A stretch of 64,000 bases of DNA from Yersinia kristensenii (lineage in GTDB: Bacteria > Pseudomonadota > Gammaproteobacteria > Enterobacterales > Enterobacteriaceae): positions 744,001 to 808,000 of the forward strand of contig NZ_UHIY01000001.1 of assembly GCF_900460525.1 (NCBI RefSeq), given 5' to 3'. The position numbers were made by a program, and so were the translations under genes. Below, one piece after another: positions 42,398-50,450 of the stretch. Positions within the stretch are counted from its first letter, which is position 1; each line of letters begins with the position of its first letter. The notes beneath the pieces are model-generated. The model did not search any database. It saw only the letters and a list, made by a program, of their open reading frames with translations, and was not told where the DNA came from.

Positions 42398-43137
42398 CAT
42401 TGTTAGGAACCGGATGCGCCCAACAGGTGCCGGTGTTTGGCTGTGAGTGTGTGGTTTGCATCAAAGCCAGAGTGCAGCCCGCGCTGCGCCGTCAGCCTTG
42501 CTGTGCGATGTTGCGTTATCAGGGGGAAACGACTTTGATTGATGCAGGGTTGCCGACACTGGATCAGCAATTTGCTGCGGGGGGAATTCAGCGTTTTTTG
42601 CTTACACATTACCACATAGATCACGTTCAGGGGTTATTTCCGTTACGTTGGGGGTGCACAAATGCGATCCCGGTATACGGCCCTGCGGATCCTGACGGCT
42701 GTGACGATCTGTATAAGCACCCAGGAATACTGGCTTTTCAGCCGCCATTAAGGGCATTTCACCCGATTCAATTTGGTGATTTACGGGTTACACCCGTGCC
42801 CCTCAATCACTCAAAAATCACTTTTGGCTATTTATTGCAAAGCCCTAACCGCACTATTGCCTATTTGACCGACACCATTGGGTTACCGGCGGATAGCGCA
42901 CTGTTTTTAGCCAGTAAAAACATTGATTTGCTGGTGCAAGATTGCAGCCATCCGCCACAGGAGCCAGCGCCACGTAATCATAATGATGTGACCATGGCGC
43001 TCGCCATCAGTGAGTTACTGAAGCCCAAAACCACTTTACTGACCCACGTCAGCCACCAGTTGGATGCCTGGGCGCTCGACAACACACTGCCCGCTGGAAT
43101 CACGATTGCTCAAGATAATCAGAGGATTAACTTATAA
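42388..43137 (+). CDS. phnP: Phosphoribosyl 1,2-cyclic phosphodiesterase PhnP
   Basis: A 249-residue metallo-beta-lactamase-fold enzyme with the metal motif HYHIDH near residue 75, further His ligands in LNHS, and an N-terminal structural zinc site in GCECVVC. It opens the cyclic ribose phosphate released by PhnJ. It follows phnN directly; the acetyltransferase gene phnO that lies between them in E. coli is absent. It ends the operon, three bases before convergent yraR. Confidence 0.95.
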   Translation: MELTLLGTGCAQQVPVFGCECVVCIKARVQPALRRQPCCAMLRYQGETTLIDAGLPTLDQQFAAGGIQRFLLTHYHIDHVQGLFPLRWGCTNAIPVYGPADPDGCDDLYKHPGILAFQPPLRAFHPIQFGDLRVTPVPLNHSKITFGYLLQSPNRTIAYLTDTIGLPADSALFLASKNIDLLVQDCSHPPQEPAPRNHNDVTMALAISELLKPKTTLLTHVSHQLDAWALDNTLPAGITIAQDNQRINL

Positions 43138-43140
43138 TAA

Positions 43141-43770
43141 TTAATGCGGCTGCATTTGGGCGGAAGTTAAGATTGTCACACCCGGCTTTGGCGGAGCAAA
43201 AGCGTGATCCAGCAGCGCCTGCGCCACATCTTTAGCTTTAATTAAGCGCCATTTATCAGGTAATAAGGCAAACAAAGGGGCGCTGAGACTTTCCATTAAT
43301 CGCGGTGTCGGGCGCTGACCCGCCAGCATGGAAGGCCGGGCGAAAGTGAGTTGTGGCCAGCCCTGAGTTTGTAAATCCCGCTCAGCCTCGCCTTTGGTGC
43401 GGTTATAAAACAACCATGAGTTCGGATTCGCCCCCACCGCACTCACCAACAGGAAATGCCGTGCTCCGAGCCGCAAACCGGTTTCACCGGCCGCCAACAC
43501 CAATCTATAATCCACCTGACGAAACGCCGCCTGACTGCCCGCTTGCTGGCGGGTAGTGCCCAGACAGCAAAAGACCAAATCCACCGGCTCATTGAGATTT
43601 TTTAACAACTCGCCGATATTCTCGCCTTGCGGATTAATCAGTTTATTCATAGCAGGCAATGGCTTACGAGTTGGTGCAATAATAGATGTCACACGGGCAT
43701 CCAAGCGAAGCATGCGCAGTAATTCGCCCCCGACCAAACCACTTGCCCCCAGTAATAGTACCTTCGCCAT
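43141..43770 (-). CDS. yraR: NAD(P)H-binding oxidoreductase, YraR family
   Basis: The start at 43770 gives 209 residues beginning MAKVLLLGASGLVGGELLRM, an atypical short-chain dehydrogenase Rossmann fold with the dinucleotide motif GASGLVG. It resembles E. coli YraR (shared LVFCCLGTTRQQAGS and RPSMLAGQR). The substrate is unknown. It is convergent with phnP, with almost no space between the genes and no terminator visible in it. Confidence 0.85.
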   Translation of the reverse strand: MAKVLLLGASGLVGGELLRMLRLDARVTSIIAPTRKPLPAMNKLINPQGENIGELLKNLNEPVDLVFCCLGTTRQQAGSQAAFRQVDYRLVLAAGETGLRLGARHFLLVSAVGANPNSWLFYNRTKGEAERDLQTQGWPQLTFARPSMLAGQRPTPRLMESLSAPLFALLPDKWRLIKAKDVAQALLDHAFAPPKPGVTILTSAQMQPH

Positions 43771-43856
43771 CCACCCTCCTGATAAAAACGCTAGCGCCAC
43801 CCCAACATGGAGATAATCATCAAATCGATTGTTATGAATAATAAATACCAGAAACA

Positions 43857-43894
43857 CTATGACATAGCGAAGAAACTATGACATAGCGAAGAGA
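43857..43894. repeat. Two tandem copies of a 19-base unit
   Basis: A unit beginning CTATGACATAGCGAAGA is repeated with a period of 19 bases (43857-43875 and 43876-43894). It contains the short palindrome CTATGACATAG and lies upstream of yraR, next to an ERIC-like element. Copy number may vary between strains. Confidence 0.7.
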
Positions 43895-43901
43895 CCATGC
43901 T

Positions 43902-44015
43902 CAAAGTCATTGGAGTTTTGCAGGTAGGCGGCAAACGAATAACAAATCGGTCGGGAACCGATTTGAACAGCATTTCTGCTAGCCCACAGAGTGAGCCTCA
44001 AGGGCGAGGGGCATA
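43902..44015. repeat. ERIC-like element with a substituted core
   Basis: The outer parts match the ERIC at 18286-18412 (TTTTGCAGGTAGGCGGCAAACGAA on the left; GAGCCTCAAGGGCGAGGGGC-like right end, split here for length). The centre is different: a perfect palindrome CAAATCGGT / ACCGATTTG at 43943-43965 replaces the usual AGCTTACAT core. The right end overlaps the last codons of yhbP. Confidence 0.65.
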
Positions 44016-44447
44016 CCAATACAGTTTTTTGCCAAAACCAAGGGTATTATTAGTCATTTTGATCTCCAGTAGATTGAGCTGCCAGAGAGGGGCGGAGGCG
44101 ACTTTAGCCACCGGGAAACGGCGGCAATAGCGCTGGCGGGCGAGGTGTTCGGCGTCCCCCGTCAATTCGGTTATTTCGCCGCGATATTGAATGCCTTTTA
44201 TCAATGCCACGGTACGCGGTTGGGTGGCAATAGTCCCAACAATCTGCGGGTTTATCTGCATCAGCTCGCCGTGGCGAGTGTGCTTTTCTGTCATCAGATA
44301 AAGTGCCATTTTTGCTTCATCAAAGACATAAAAACAGTTGGCGCACCACATGTCCATACCGCTGCCAGCGCACAGCGTCAGGACATGTTGCTGGCGCAGG
44401 AAGCGGATAATGGAAATCAGATCATCGGGGTTATTCACGTCACTCAT
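43998..44447 (-). CDS. yhbP: YhbP, pyridoxamine 5'-phosphate oxidase-like protein
   Basis: A 149-residue flavin-reductase-like split-barrel protein of the PNPOx superfamily, close to E. coli YhbP (shared [10 protein letters not shown] and [11 protein letters not shown]). No activity is established. The last five residues (YAPRP) and stop are encoded by the end of an ERIC-like element, so its C-terminus differs from relatives. In E. coli yhbP is close to yhbQ; here ~14 kb separate them. Confidence 0.88.
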   Translation of the reverse strand: MSDVNNPDDLISIIRFLRQQHVLTLCAGSGMDMWCANCFYVFDEAKMALYLMTEKHTRHGELMQINPQIVGTIATQPRTVALIKGIQYRGEITELTGDAEHLARQRYCRRFPVAKVASAPLWQLNLLEIKMTNNTLGFGKKLYWYAPRP

Positions 44448-44537
44448 TATTCACGTCACTTATTGTTCATGTCACTGGCCAGCTGAAAAACAGCTTTCAG
44501 TGTACATCAACTTTAGCCCGATTAGCTTTTGCCTCTA

Positions 44538-45683
44538 TTAACTTTGCCACAACAGCCGGTCGCGCGATGTCAGGGTATCTGCTGGCAAAGTCGCGAGCAC
44601 CGCCTGATAACGTTTGGCCTCTTTGGGGTAACCCCTGGCCGCCTGTAATAACAGCCGCAAAGCACTGTCATAGTCGATGCCGCGCAAATCACGGTAAGGC
44701 CACAGTTCTGGTTCAGCAATAAATGGCAGCAAATAATCAATACCTTGCTGCACATTGCGGCCATCTTGTACCCAATCCCAGCGATCAATTTCAACATGTT
44801 CGCCGTAGCGGCACAGCAGCAAATGCGCCTCCATATTAAATAAGGAATAATGGAAAGGCACGGTGCGCTCCAGTTCCATCCACTGCTTACCGTCTTGCGC
44901 GATTTGTGCCGCCAGCCGTTGGGTAATTCCTTGACGGATAATGGTGGAAACCAGCCCACGATCGCCATAAAACATCGCATTTGCCGCGCGTTGCACGTCA
45001 TACCAAGTGCCGTGGTTGTTGTGCCAAACATATTCAGAATGGCCCACTTCGCTGTGGAACATCCAGTGGTTAAAGTCACGGAACCACTGCTGTAACACCG
45101 CGGTATCCTCGGTATCCAGTAGCTTGGCGGGCAATATCAACCCAATGGTATCAATCACCATCCACATCAGCCGGGTATCGATTAACCCTGTCCCACGGCC
45201 CGAAACAATGCCGGGGATGGCCTGACCATAATTCAGGTGCGGGTTCATGCGGGTTTTGGCATCTAAAAACCAACAACGGATCTGCTCTGCCGCCACCTGA
45301 GCATAGCGGCTATTGCCGGTAAAATAGTAAGCCAGCCCGAGGGTTAGGCAGCGGTCACACATCCGTTCAATGCGCTGGGTGTCAGTATCGTCATTTTGGC
45401 TCTGCGGATTGGTATGCCCATCGCGGCGCACATAGGGCAATCCATCGGGCTTACGCGGATTCGGCCACCAGTAAGTGCCAAAACTGTAATAATCGTGAAT
45501 ATCGCCACTGACGGGCAGTAGCGTCTTGTGTGTCACAGTCTCCGGCGGTTGATCGCGCAATGCATCGGCTTCACTTAATAACCGGCGCAATGCCGGTTGT
45601 AGAGGTGAAAATGGCTGCTGCAATACCGCTTTCGCCTTGGAAAGGCAGTCCACATCGAGCGTGTACAATTTCATTGGCGTCAT
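44538..45683 (-). CDS. Cytosolic alginate lyase-like protein (PL5-type)
   Basis: A 381-residue protein of the alginate-lyase (alpha/alpha-toroid, PL5-type) family without a signal peptide. The probable catalytic Asn-His is in HNNH at 221-224, with Arg273 and Tyr279 in LERTVPFHYS. Other family signatures are DYYSFGTYWWPNP and RMNPHLNYGQAIPG. It should cleave imported uronate oligomers by beta-elimination. It is the last gene of the unit formed with the ABC importer and is paralogous to the secreted protein at 50451. Substrate identity (mannuronate, glucuronate or other) is not settled by sequence. Confidence 0.83.
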   Translation of the reverse strand: MTPMKLYTLDVDCLSKAKAVLQQPFSPLQPALRRLLSEADALRDQPPETVTHKTLLPVSGDIHDYYSFGTYWWPNPRKPDGLPYVRRDGHTNPQSQNDDTDTQRIERMCDRCLTLGLAYYFTGNSRYAQVAAEQIRCWFLDAKTRMNPHLNYGQAIPGIVSGRGTGLIDTRLMWMVIDTIGLILPAKLLDTEDTAVLQQWFRDFNHWMFHSEVGHSEYVWHNNHGTWYDVQRAANAMFYGDRGLVSTIIRQGITQRLAAQIAQDGKQWMELERTVPFHYSLFNMEAHLLLCRYGEHVEIDRWDWVQDGRNVQQGIDYLLPFIAEPELWPYRDLRGIDYDSALRLLLQAARGYPKEAKRYQAVLATLPADTLTSRDRLLWQS

Positions 45684-45697
45684 GGGCGTTGCTTCCT

Positions 45698-46810
45698 TTA
45701 TGCAGCCTGACTGGCAACCCGCACGCCAGTGGCGGCATCAAAAATGTGGATACCGGCAAGCTTAGGCTGCAAATACACCGTCTCCCCTGCATTCACCGCC
45801 AAACGCTGTTTGAAGACCGAGGTAAAGCGGCCTCCGCCAGTGCTGCAAAATAGCTGCATATCCGAGCCGGTATTTTCAATGGCGGTAATGGTCGCTTTCA
45901 GGGCGCTGGCGTGGTGGGTTTCATCCACCACATTGACCTGCTCCGGACGAATGGCATACACCACATTTTGCCCATCAGTCACTTGCAAACCGGCTGGCAA
46001 GGTCAGCAAAGAGCCATCTTCCAGCCGTAGCAGGAATTCGCCACCTTGTTGTTGATCTCCAGTATTGAGCACCACGGTGCCTTTCAACTGGTTGATCTCC
46101 GGCGATCCAATAAAACCGGCCACAAATAAATTGGCTGGGCGATCGTAAAGATCCAACGGCGAGCCGACTTGCTCAATACGCCCGTCGCGCAACACCACGA
46201 TCATCTGCCCCATGGTCATAGCTTCAATCTGATCATGCGTCACATAGACGGAAGTGGTTTTCAGCCGTTGATGTAACTCGCGGATCTCGCCCCGCACCTG
46301 AGTACGCAATTTGGCATCCAGGTTCGACAAAGGCTCGTCGAACAAGAACACTTGTGGGTTACGCACAATGGCGCGGCCCATAGCCACCCGCTGGCGCTGA
46401 CCACCGGACAAGTCTTTCGGCAGCCGCTCCAACAATGTTTGTAAGCCCAATAACTCCGCCGTGGACTCCACTTTTGCATTGATATCGGCTTTGGACATTT
46501 TGGCCATTTTCAGCGCAAAGCCCATGTTCTCGCGCACTGTCATCTGCGGATAAAGAGCATAACTTTGGAACACCATAGCAATGTCGCGCATCTTGGGTTC
46601 AACATCAGTGACGTCTTTATCATTGATGCCCACCGTGCCACCGGAAATCTCCTCCAGCCCGGCGATCATACGCAGTAAGGTAGATTTTCCGCAGCCGCTT
46701 GGGCCCACTAACACGCAGAACTCACCGTCAGGGATTTCCAGCGATACATCGCGGATCACATGGGTGTCACCGTAAGATTTACAGACATTTTTAAGTACAA
46801 CCGATCCCAT
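45698..46810 (-). CDS. Sugar ABC transporter ATP-binding protein (UgpC/MsmK/AlgS type)
   Basis: A 370-residue ATPase of the carbohydrate importer class. It has Walker A GPSGCGKS, signature LSGGQRQRVAMGRAI and Walker B VFLFDEPLSNLD, followed by a C-terminal OB-fold (TOBE-type) regulatory domain from ~residue 240. It powers the two permeases encoded just upstream. The gap to the PL5-type gene is 14 bases, so the lyase is in the same operon. Confidence 0.93.
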   Translation of the reverse strand: MGSVVLKNVCKSYGDTHVIRDVSLEIPDGEFCVLVGPSGCGKSTLLRMIAGLEEISGGTVGINDKDVTDVEPKMRDIAMVFQSYALYPQMTVRENMGFALKMAKMSKADINAKVESTAELLGLQTLLERLPKDLSGGQRQRVAMGRAIVRNPQVFLFDEPLSNLDAKLRTQVRGEIRELHQRLKTTSVYVTHDQIEAMTMGQMIVVLRDGRIEQVGSPLDLYDRPANLFVAGFIGSPEINQLKGTVVLNTGDQQQGGEFLLRLEDGSLLTLPAGLQVTDGQNVVYAIRPEQVNVVDETHHASALKATITAIENTGSDMQLFCSTGGGRFTSVFKQRLAVNAGETVYLQPKLAGIHIFDAATGVRVASQAA

Positions 46811-46821
46811 TTTGTTTCTCC

Positions 46822-47661
46822 CTAGCCTTTAACCGCGCCAGACATGATCCCGCGATTGAAATGTTTTTGCAGACCCAGATACACGATGATGCTTGGCAAC
46901 ATCGCCAACAGAGTGATGGCAATAAAGATATTTGGTGTAATCGTCTCGTCAGTGCGTAATGTGCCGAGGATCACCGGAATAGTGTTCAAACTGTCCTGAT
47001 TCACCACAATCAGTGGCAACAGGTATTGGTCCCAAATCATGATGAAGCCGAAGGTCACCACCGTGCCCAATGCCGGTTTCACCAGCGGCAGGATGACGTG
47101 GAAGAAGATTTGCCACTCGCTGGCACCATCAATGCGCGCCGCCTCTTCCAGCTCTTTCGGGATAGCCGCCATGAACTCGGTCAACACGAAGATAGAGAAA
47201 GCCCAGCCCACCACCGGCAGGATCATGCCCAGATAGCTGTTGTACAGCGAGGCATCAATCACCGGCAGCCGCCAGTTGATGATCATATACAGCGGGATGG
47301 CGATAACTTCTTCCGGCAGCATCATGGTCGACAGAATAATCAAGCTGGTCAGCGAAACCCCGACAAACTTTTTACGCGCCAGCGCATACGCCGCCAGTGC
47401 ACTGACTGACACCTGTAAAACAGTGCCGAAGAACACCACGATGATGGAGTTCAGCAGATATTGCCAAACGCCGATATCCATCCAGGCGAAGATAAAGTTA
47501 TCCCACGAGAACTGATTGGGCCAGGCCAGCAACTCCCCAGGTTTTACCGGTGCGCCGCTGAATGCGGTGGCGATAATCCCCCAATAGGGGCCAACAAAAA
47601 CCACCAGCAACAGACCATAAATTACCCAGCGGCCGATACTGTTCCAACTTTTACTTTTCAT
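46822..47661 (-). CDS. Sugar ABC transporter permease (MalG/AlgM2 type)
   Basis: A 279-residue inner-membrane permease with about six transmembrane helices and the coupling motif EEAARIDGASEWQIFFHVILP. It works with the MalF-type partner. It is 11 bases from the ATPase gene and 19 bases from the partner permease gene. Confidence 0.93.
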   Translation of the reverse strand: MKSKSWNSIGRWVIYGLLLVVFVGPYWGIIATAFSGAPVKPGELLAWPNQFSWDNFIFAWMDIGVWQYLLNSIIVVFFGTVLQVSVSALAAYALARKKFVGVSLTSLIILSTMMLPEEVIAIPLYMIINWRLPVIDASLYNSYLGMILPVVGWAFSIFVLTEFMAAIPKELEEAARIDGASEWQIFFHVILPLVKPALGTVVTFGFIMIWDQYLLPLIVVNQDSLNTIPVILGTLRTDETITPNIFIAITLLAMLPSIIVYLGLQKHFNRGIMSGAVKG

Positions 47662-47680
47662 TACCAGTCTCCGGCTCGGG

Positions 47681-48565
47681 TTAGTAACGGGCTATACGCT
47701 TTTTCAATGTGAGATGACAAATAGTCAGCACCACAGTGAACGCGAATAACAGGAAGGACACCGCTGACGCATAACCATAGTCAAACTGCTCAAAGCCCAG
47801 CTTGTAGATATGCGTCATGATCATTTCTGTCGCATTAGACGGGCCGCCGCCAGTGGTGGCATAGACTTCAGCAAACACCCGGAAACCACGGATGAATGAC
47901 AGCATCAGCACCACAGAAAGCGCGGGGATCATGCCCGGCAAAGTGACGTAACGCAGGCGGTTCCACCAGTTAGCGCCGTCCACATTCGAGGCGTCGTACA
48001 AATCACGGCTAATCCCCACCAGACCGGCAATAAAGATAACCATGTTGTAAGGCACGGCTTTCCAGATATGCAGCAACATCACGGTCCAAAGCGCCTGATC
48101 GGTATCTGCCAGAAACCCCTGCGCTTCAATGCTGAACCATGACAAAACATGGTTCACCACCCCATTGCTGGTCGGGTTAAACAGAATTCGCCACATTTCG
48201 GCGACGATCGCCGCACTGGTCACCGCTGGCAAGAAGATGGCGGTACGGATAAAACGTAAATGCCGCGCCGGCCCTTCCAATAACATGGCTAAGAAGAAGG
48301 CGATAAAAGCGGCCACCACCATGGTGACCACCACATATAACAGGGTGTTGAAAACGGCAGAATGCAGTGCTTCATCACCCATCGCGCGGGAAAAGTTGTC
48401 AAACCCGACCCACTCATTTGGCTGGTTAAAGTTAACCTTGTAAAAACTCATCACCAACCCTTGCAGCATCGGGATGAATTTAAACCAGGTGAAGATGACC
48501 AGTGCCGGGGCCAGGAACAGCCACGGAACCAGATTACGTTTTAGTCGGGGGGTTAGCGTTATCAT
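47681..48565 (-). CDS. Sugar ABC transporter permease (MalF/AlgM1 type)
   Basis: A 294-residue permease with six or more transmembrane helices and the coupling segment YDASNVDGANWWNRLRYVTLP. It is the second gene of the unit, 7 bases after the binding-protein gene. It resembles permeases for oligosaccharides, including alginate importers of the AlgM1 type. Confidence 0.93.
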   Translation of the reverse strand: MITLTPRLKRNLVPWLFLAPALVIFTWFKFIPMLQGLVMSFYKVNFNQPNEWVGFDNFSRAMGDEALHSAVFNTLLYVVVTMVVAAFIAFFLAMLLEGPARHLRFIRTAIFLPAVTSAAIVAEMWRILFNPTSNGVVNHVLSWFSIEAQGFLADTDQALWTVMLLHIWKAVPYNMVIFIAGLVGISRDLYDASNVDGANWWNRLRYVTLPGMIPALSVVLMLSFIRGFRVFAEVYATTGGGPSNATEMIMTHIYKLGFEQFDYGYASAVSFLLFAFTVVLTICHLTLKKRIARY

Positions 48566-48572
48566 GATTTAC

Positions 48573-49886
48573 TCACTGCCCTAAAACATTCTGTTTAGCC
48601 AATTCATCATTCACTTTCTGATTCACTGCTTTTAATTCAGCAGGGATATCACTTTCACAGTTGGCTAAGATGCGGTTGAAACCCTCAGCAGTGACCTGAC
48701 GAATTGGCGTCCAGTTAGGTACTTGCGGAATATAGCGACCATGTTCGGCATACAAATCTGCAAACATTGCCCAGCGCGGGTCGTTATAAACCGCTTTGGT
48801 ATCAACCAGTTTGTTAATGGATAAGCGCACCACCGGCATATTATTGCTGCCCATTCCCATGCCGATTTTTTGCCCTTCAGGTGAAATCATGAATTCTATG
48901 AATTTCTGAGCAGCTTCTTTTTTCTCGCTGCTTTTCATCATAAATACCGTGGTGCCTTCAGCCAGTGTTGCCTGCCCTTTGGGTCCTTTTGGCGGCGGGA
49001 TCACTTCAAAAGCGTCTTTGCCGGGATCTTTATCAAAGAGAGCAATATGATATGGGCCGGTGACAAACATGCCGCTTTGACCAGAACGGAAAGAAGGAAT
49101 GGCATCGGCGGTAGTGGCGTTAATTGCCCCTGGTTGGACGGTTTTGTCGCACACCATGCCGCGAATGAAACTCAGTGTTTCAACCGCTGCGGGTTCTTCC
49201 AGTGAGCCTTTAAATTTGCCTTCACCGGCTGGACGAATGAAGTCACCCCCGGCTTGCCACAGATAGGAACTGATAAACCAGCTGGCGTAGCCACGGGTAG
49301 TGGAGGCGGGCAAAATAAAGCCGTAAGTGTCATTTTTGCCATTGCCATCGGGGTCATTAAAGGTAAATGCTTTGGCCAAGGTGCTGATATCTTCCCAGCT
49401 TTTCGGTAACTCTAAGCCCAGTTTTTCGCGCCAATCTTTACGGATAAACAAAGCAAAGGTTTGTGCTGAAGTTGGCACGCCATAATATTTACCGTCAATA
49501 TATTGGGCGCTCTGCCAAGCAGTATCTAAGACATCTGCCCCACCAATGATATTTTTTGGCTCGATCGGCTCAACAATACCGAGCTGGACAAACTGCCCGA
49601 TAGCCGCCGCATCATTGAAAATCAAGTCCGGCAGCGCGTTACCGGCCGCAGCCCTTGCCAGGCGCTGTTCAAAATCGGTGGTGGCATTGAAATATTCAAT
49701 TTTGATGCCGGTTTTCTTCTCAAAAGTGTCAGCTTCTGCTTTATAAATATTTTTTGAATCATTACTAGCGCGTATCCACACCTGTAATGTCTCTGCTGCG
49801 TGGAGAGAAGGAACCCCCATAGCTAAATAAGTTAACAACAGCAAAGATTTTATTTTTACTTTTGACATTATCATTTTTGTCTTCAT
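48573..49886 (-). CDS. Sugar ABC transporter periplasmic binding protein (SBP family 1)
   Basis: A 437-residue secreted protein. The signal peptide has a hydrophobic core SLLLLTYLAMGVPSLHA and cleaves near Ala30. Family features include FNDAAAIGQF and the SGQSGMFVTGPYHIALF segment. It is first gene of the importer-lyase unit and faces the secreted PL5-type gene across a 564-base regulatory region. It should bind uronate oligosaccharides released in the periplasm; this is inference from context. Confidence 0.9.
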   Translation of the reverse strand: MKTKMIMSKVKIKSLLLLTYLAMGVPSLHAAETLQVWIRASNDSKNIYKAEADTFEKKTGIKIEYFNATTDFEQRLARAAAGNALPDLIFNDAAAIGQFVQLGIVEPIEPKNIIGGADVLDTAWQSAQYIDGKYYGVPTSAQTFALFIRKDWREKLGLELPKSWEDISTLAKAFTFNDPDGNGKNDTYGFILPASTTRGYASWFISSYLWQAGGDFIRPAGEGKFKGSLEEPAAVETLSFIRGMVCDKTVQPGAINATTADAIPSFRSGQSGMFVTGPYHIALFDKDPGKDAFEVIPPPKGPKGQATLAEGTTVFMMKSSEKKEAAQKFIEFMISPEGQKIGMGMGSNNMPVVRLSINKLVDTKAVYNDPRWAMFADLYAEHGRYIPQVPNWTPIRQVTAEGFNRILANCESDIPAELKAVNQKVNDELAKQNVLGQ

Positions 49887-50185
49887 CTTAGCGTCCTCGT
49901 TGAAATCTAATTTTTATGAATTTACCCAGAAGTTTAAATAACAGAATAAAATCACTAAACACTCGATAACATTAGAACCCAGAGGAAAACAAAAAACTAC
50001 ACCATAAAAAACAAAACTTAATTCCATTTTAAAATTTCTGCTTAAGATCACATTTATAAAATGACTATAAATATAGATTTAATTAAATATCTCTTTAAAA
50101 GCAACAAGATAAAATCTTCATTTTAAAAATTAAAAAAAACTCGCAATTATTTAAATTGCCTAAAAAACGTCTAAAACAAAGATTT

Positions 50186-50207
50186 AATTTGATGACAATC
50201 ACAATTT
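50186..50207. promoter_or_regulatory. CRP-like site 1 in the polyuronate-locus divergent promoter
   Basis: AATTTGATGACAATCACAAT (22-base site ending TT) has the CRP half-site TCACA and a near-match TTTGA with correct spacing. It suggests catabolite control of one or both divergent units. Confidence 0.5.
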
Positions 50208-50233
50208 AAATCATTTATTCACAGATAATTTAT

Positions 50234-50255
50234 AAGATAGATCTAGATCACAAAA
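50234..50255. promoter_or_regulatory. CRP-like site 2 in the polyuronate-locus divergent promoter
   Basis: ATAGATCTAGATCACA at 50237-50252 matches the CRP core GTGATCTAGATCAC almost completely; only the leftmost half-site bases deviate. It lies 48 bases from the first site and about 200 bases before the secreted lyase gene. Confidence 0.6.
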
Positions 50256-50292
50256 GTCCTAAAACTTTGCCCTAGAATTCAAATCCATCAGA

Positions 50293-50311
50293 AATGGAAC
50301 AGCGTTCTCTT
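50293..50311. promoter_or_regulatory. KdgR-like site upstream of the secreted PL5-type gene
   Basis: AATGGAACAGCGTTCTCTT matches the KdgR consensus at about 15 of 19 positions. It lies ~140 bases upstream of the lyase ATG and downstream of the CRP-like sites, a good position for a repressor. The match is imperfect, so this is tentative. The rest of 49887-50450 is very AT-rich without genes. Confidence 0.35.
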
Positions 50312-50450
50312 TATTGATAACGTACCAAAAAAAATTAATAACCTTGTTTTTATAGGTAAGAAAAACTATTCATTGAAAATGGATAAATTAATTAAATTAA
50401 CCAAAACACTTTATTTTTAATCATGTAAATCATAAAAAAATAAGGAAAGT

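Noticed and set aside
43857-44015. CRISPR-like repeats
   Set aside because: Only two adjacent copies without spacers; this is a short tandem repeat next to an ERIC-like element.
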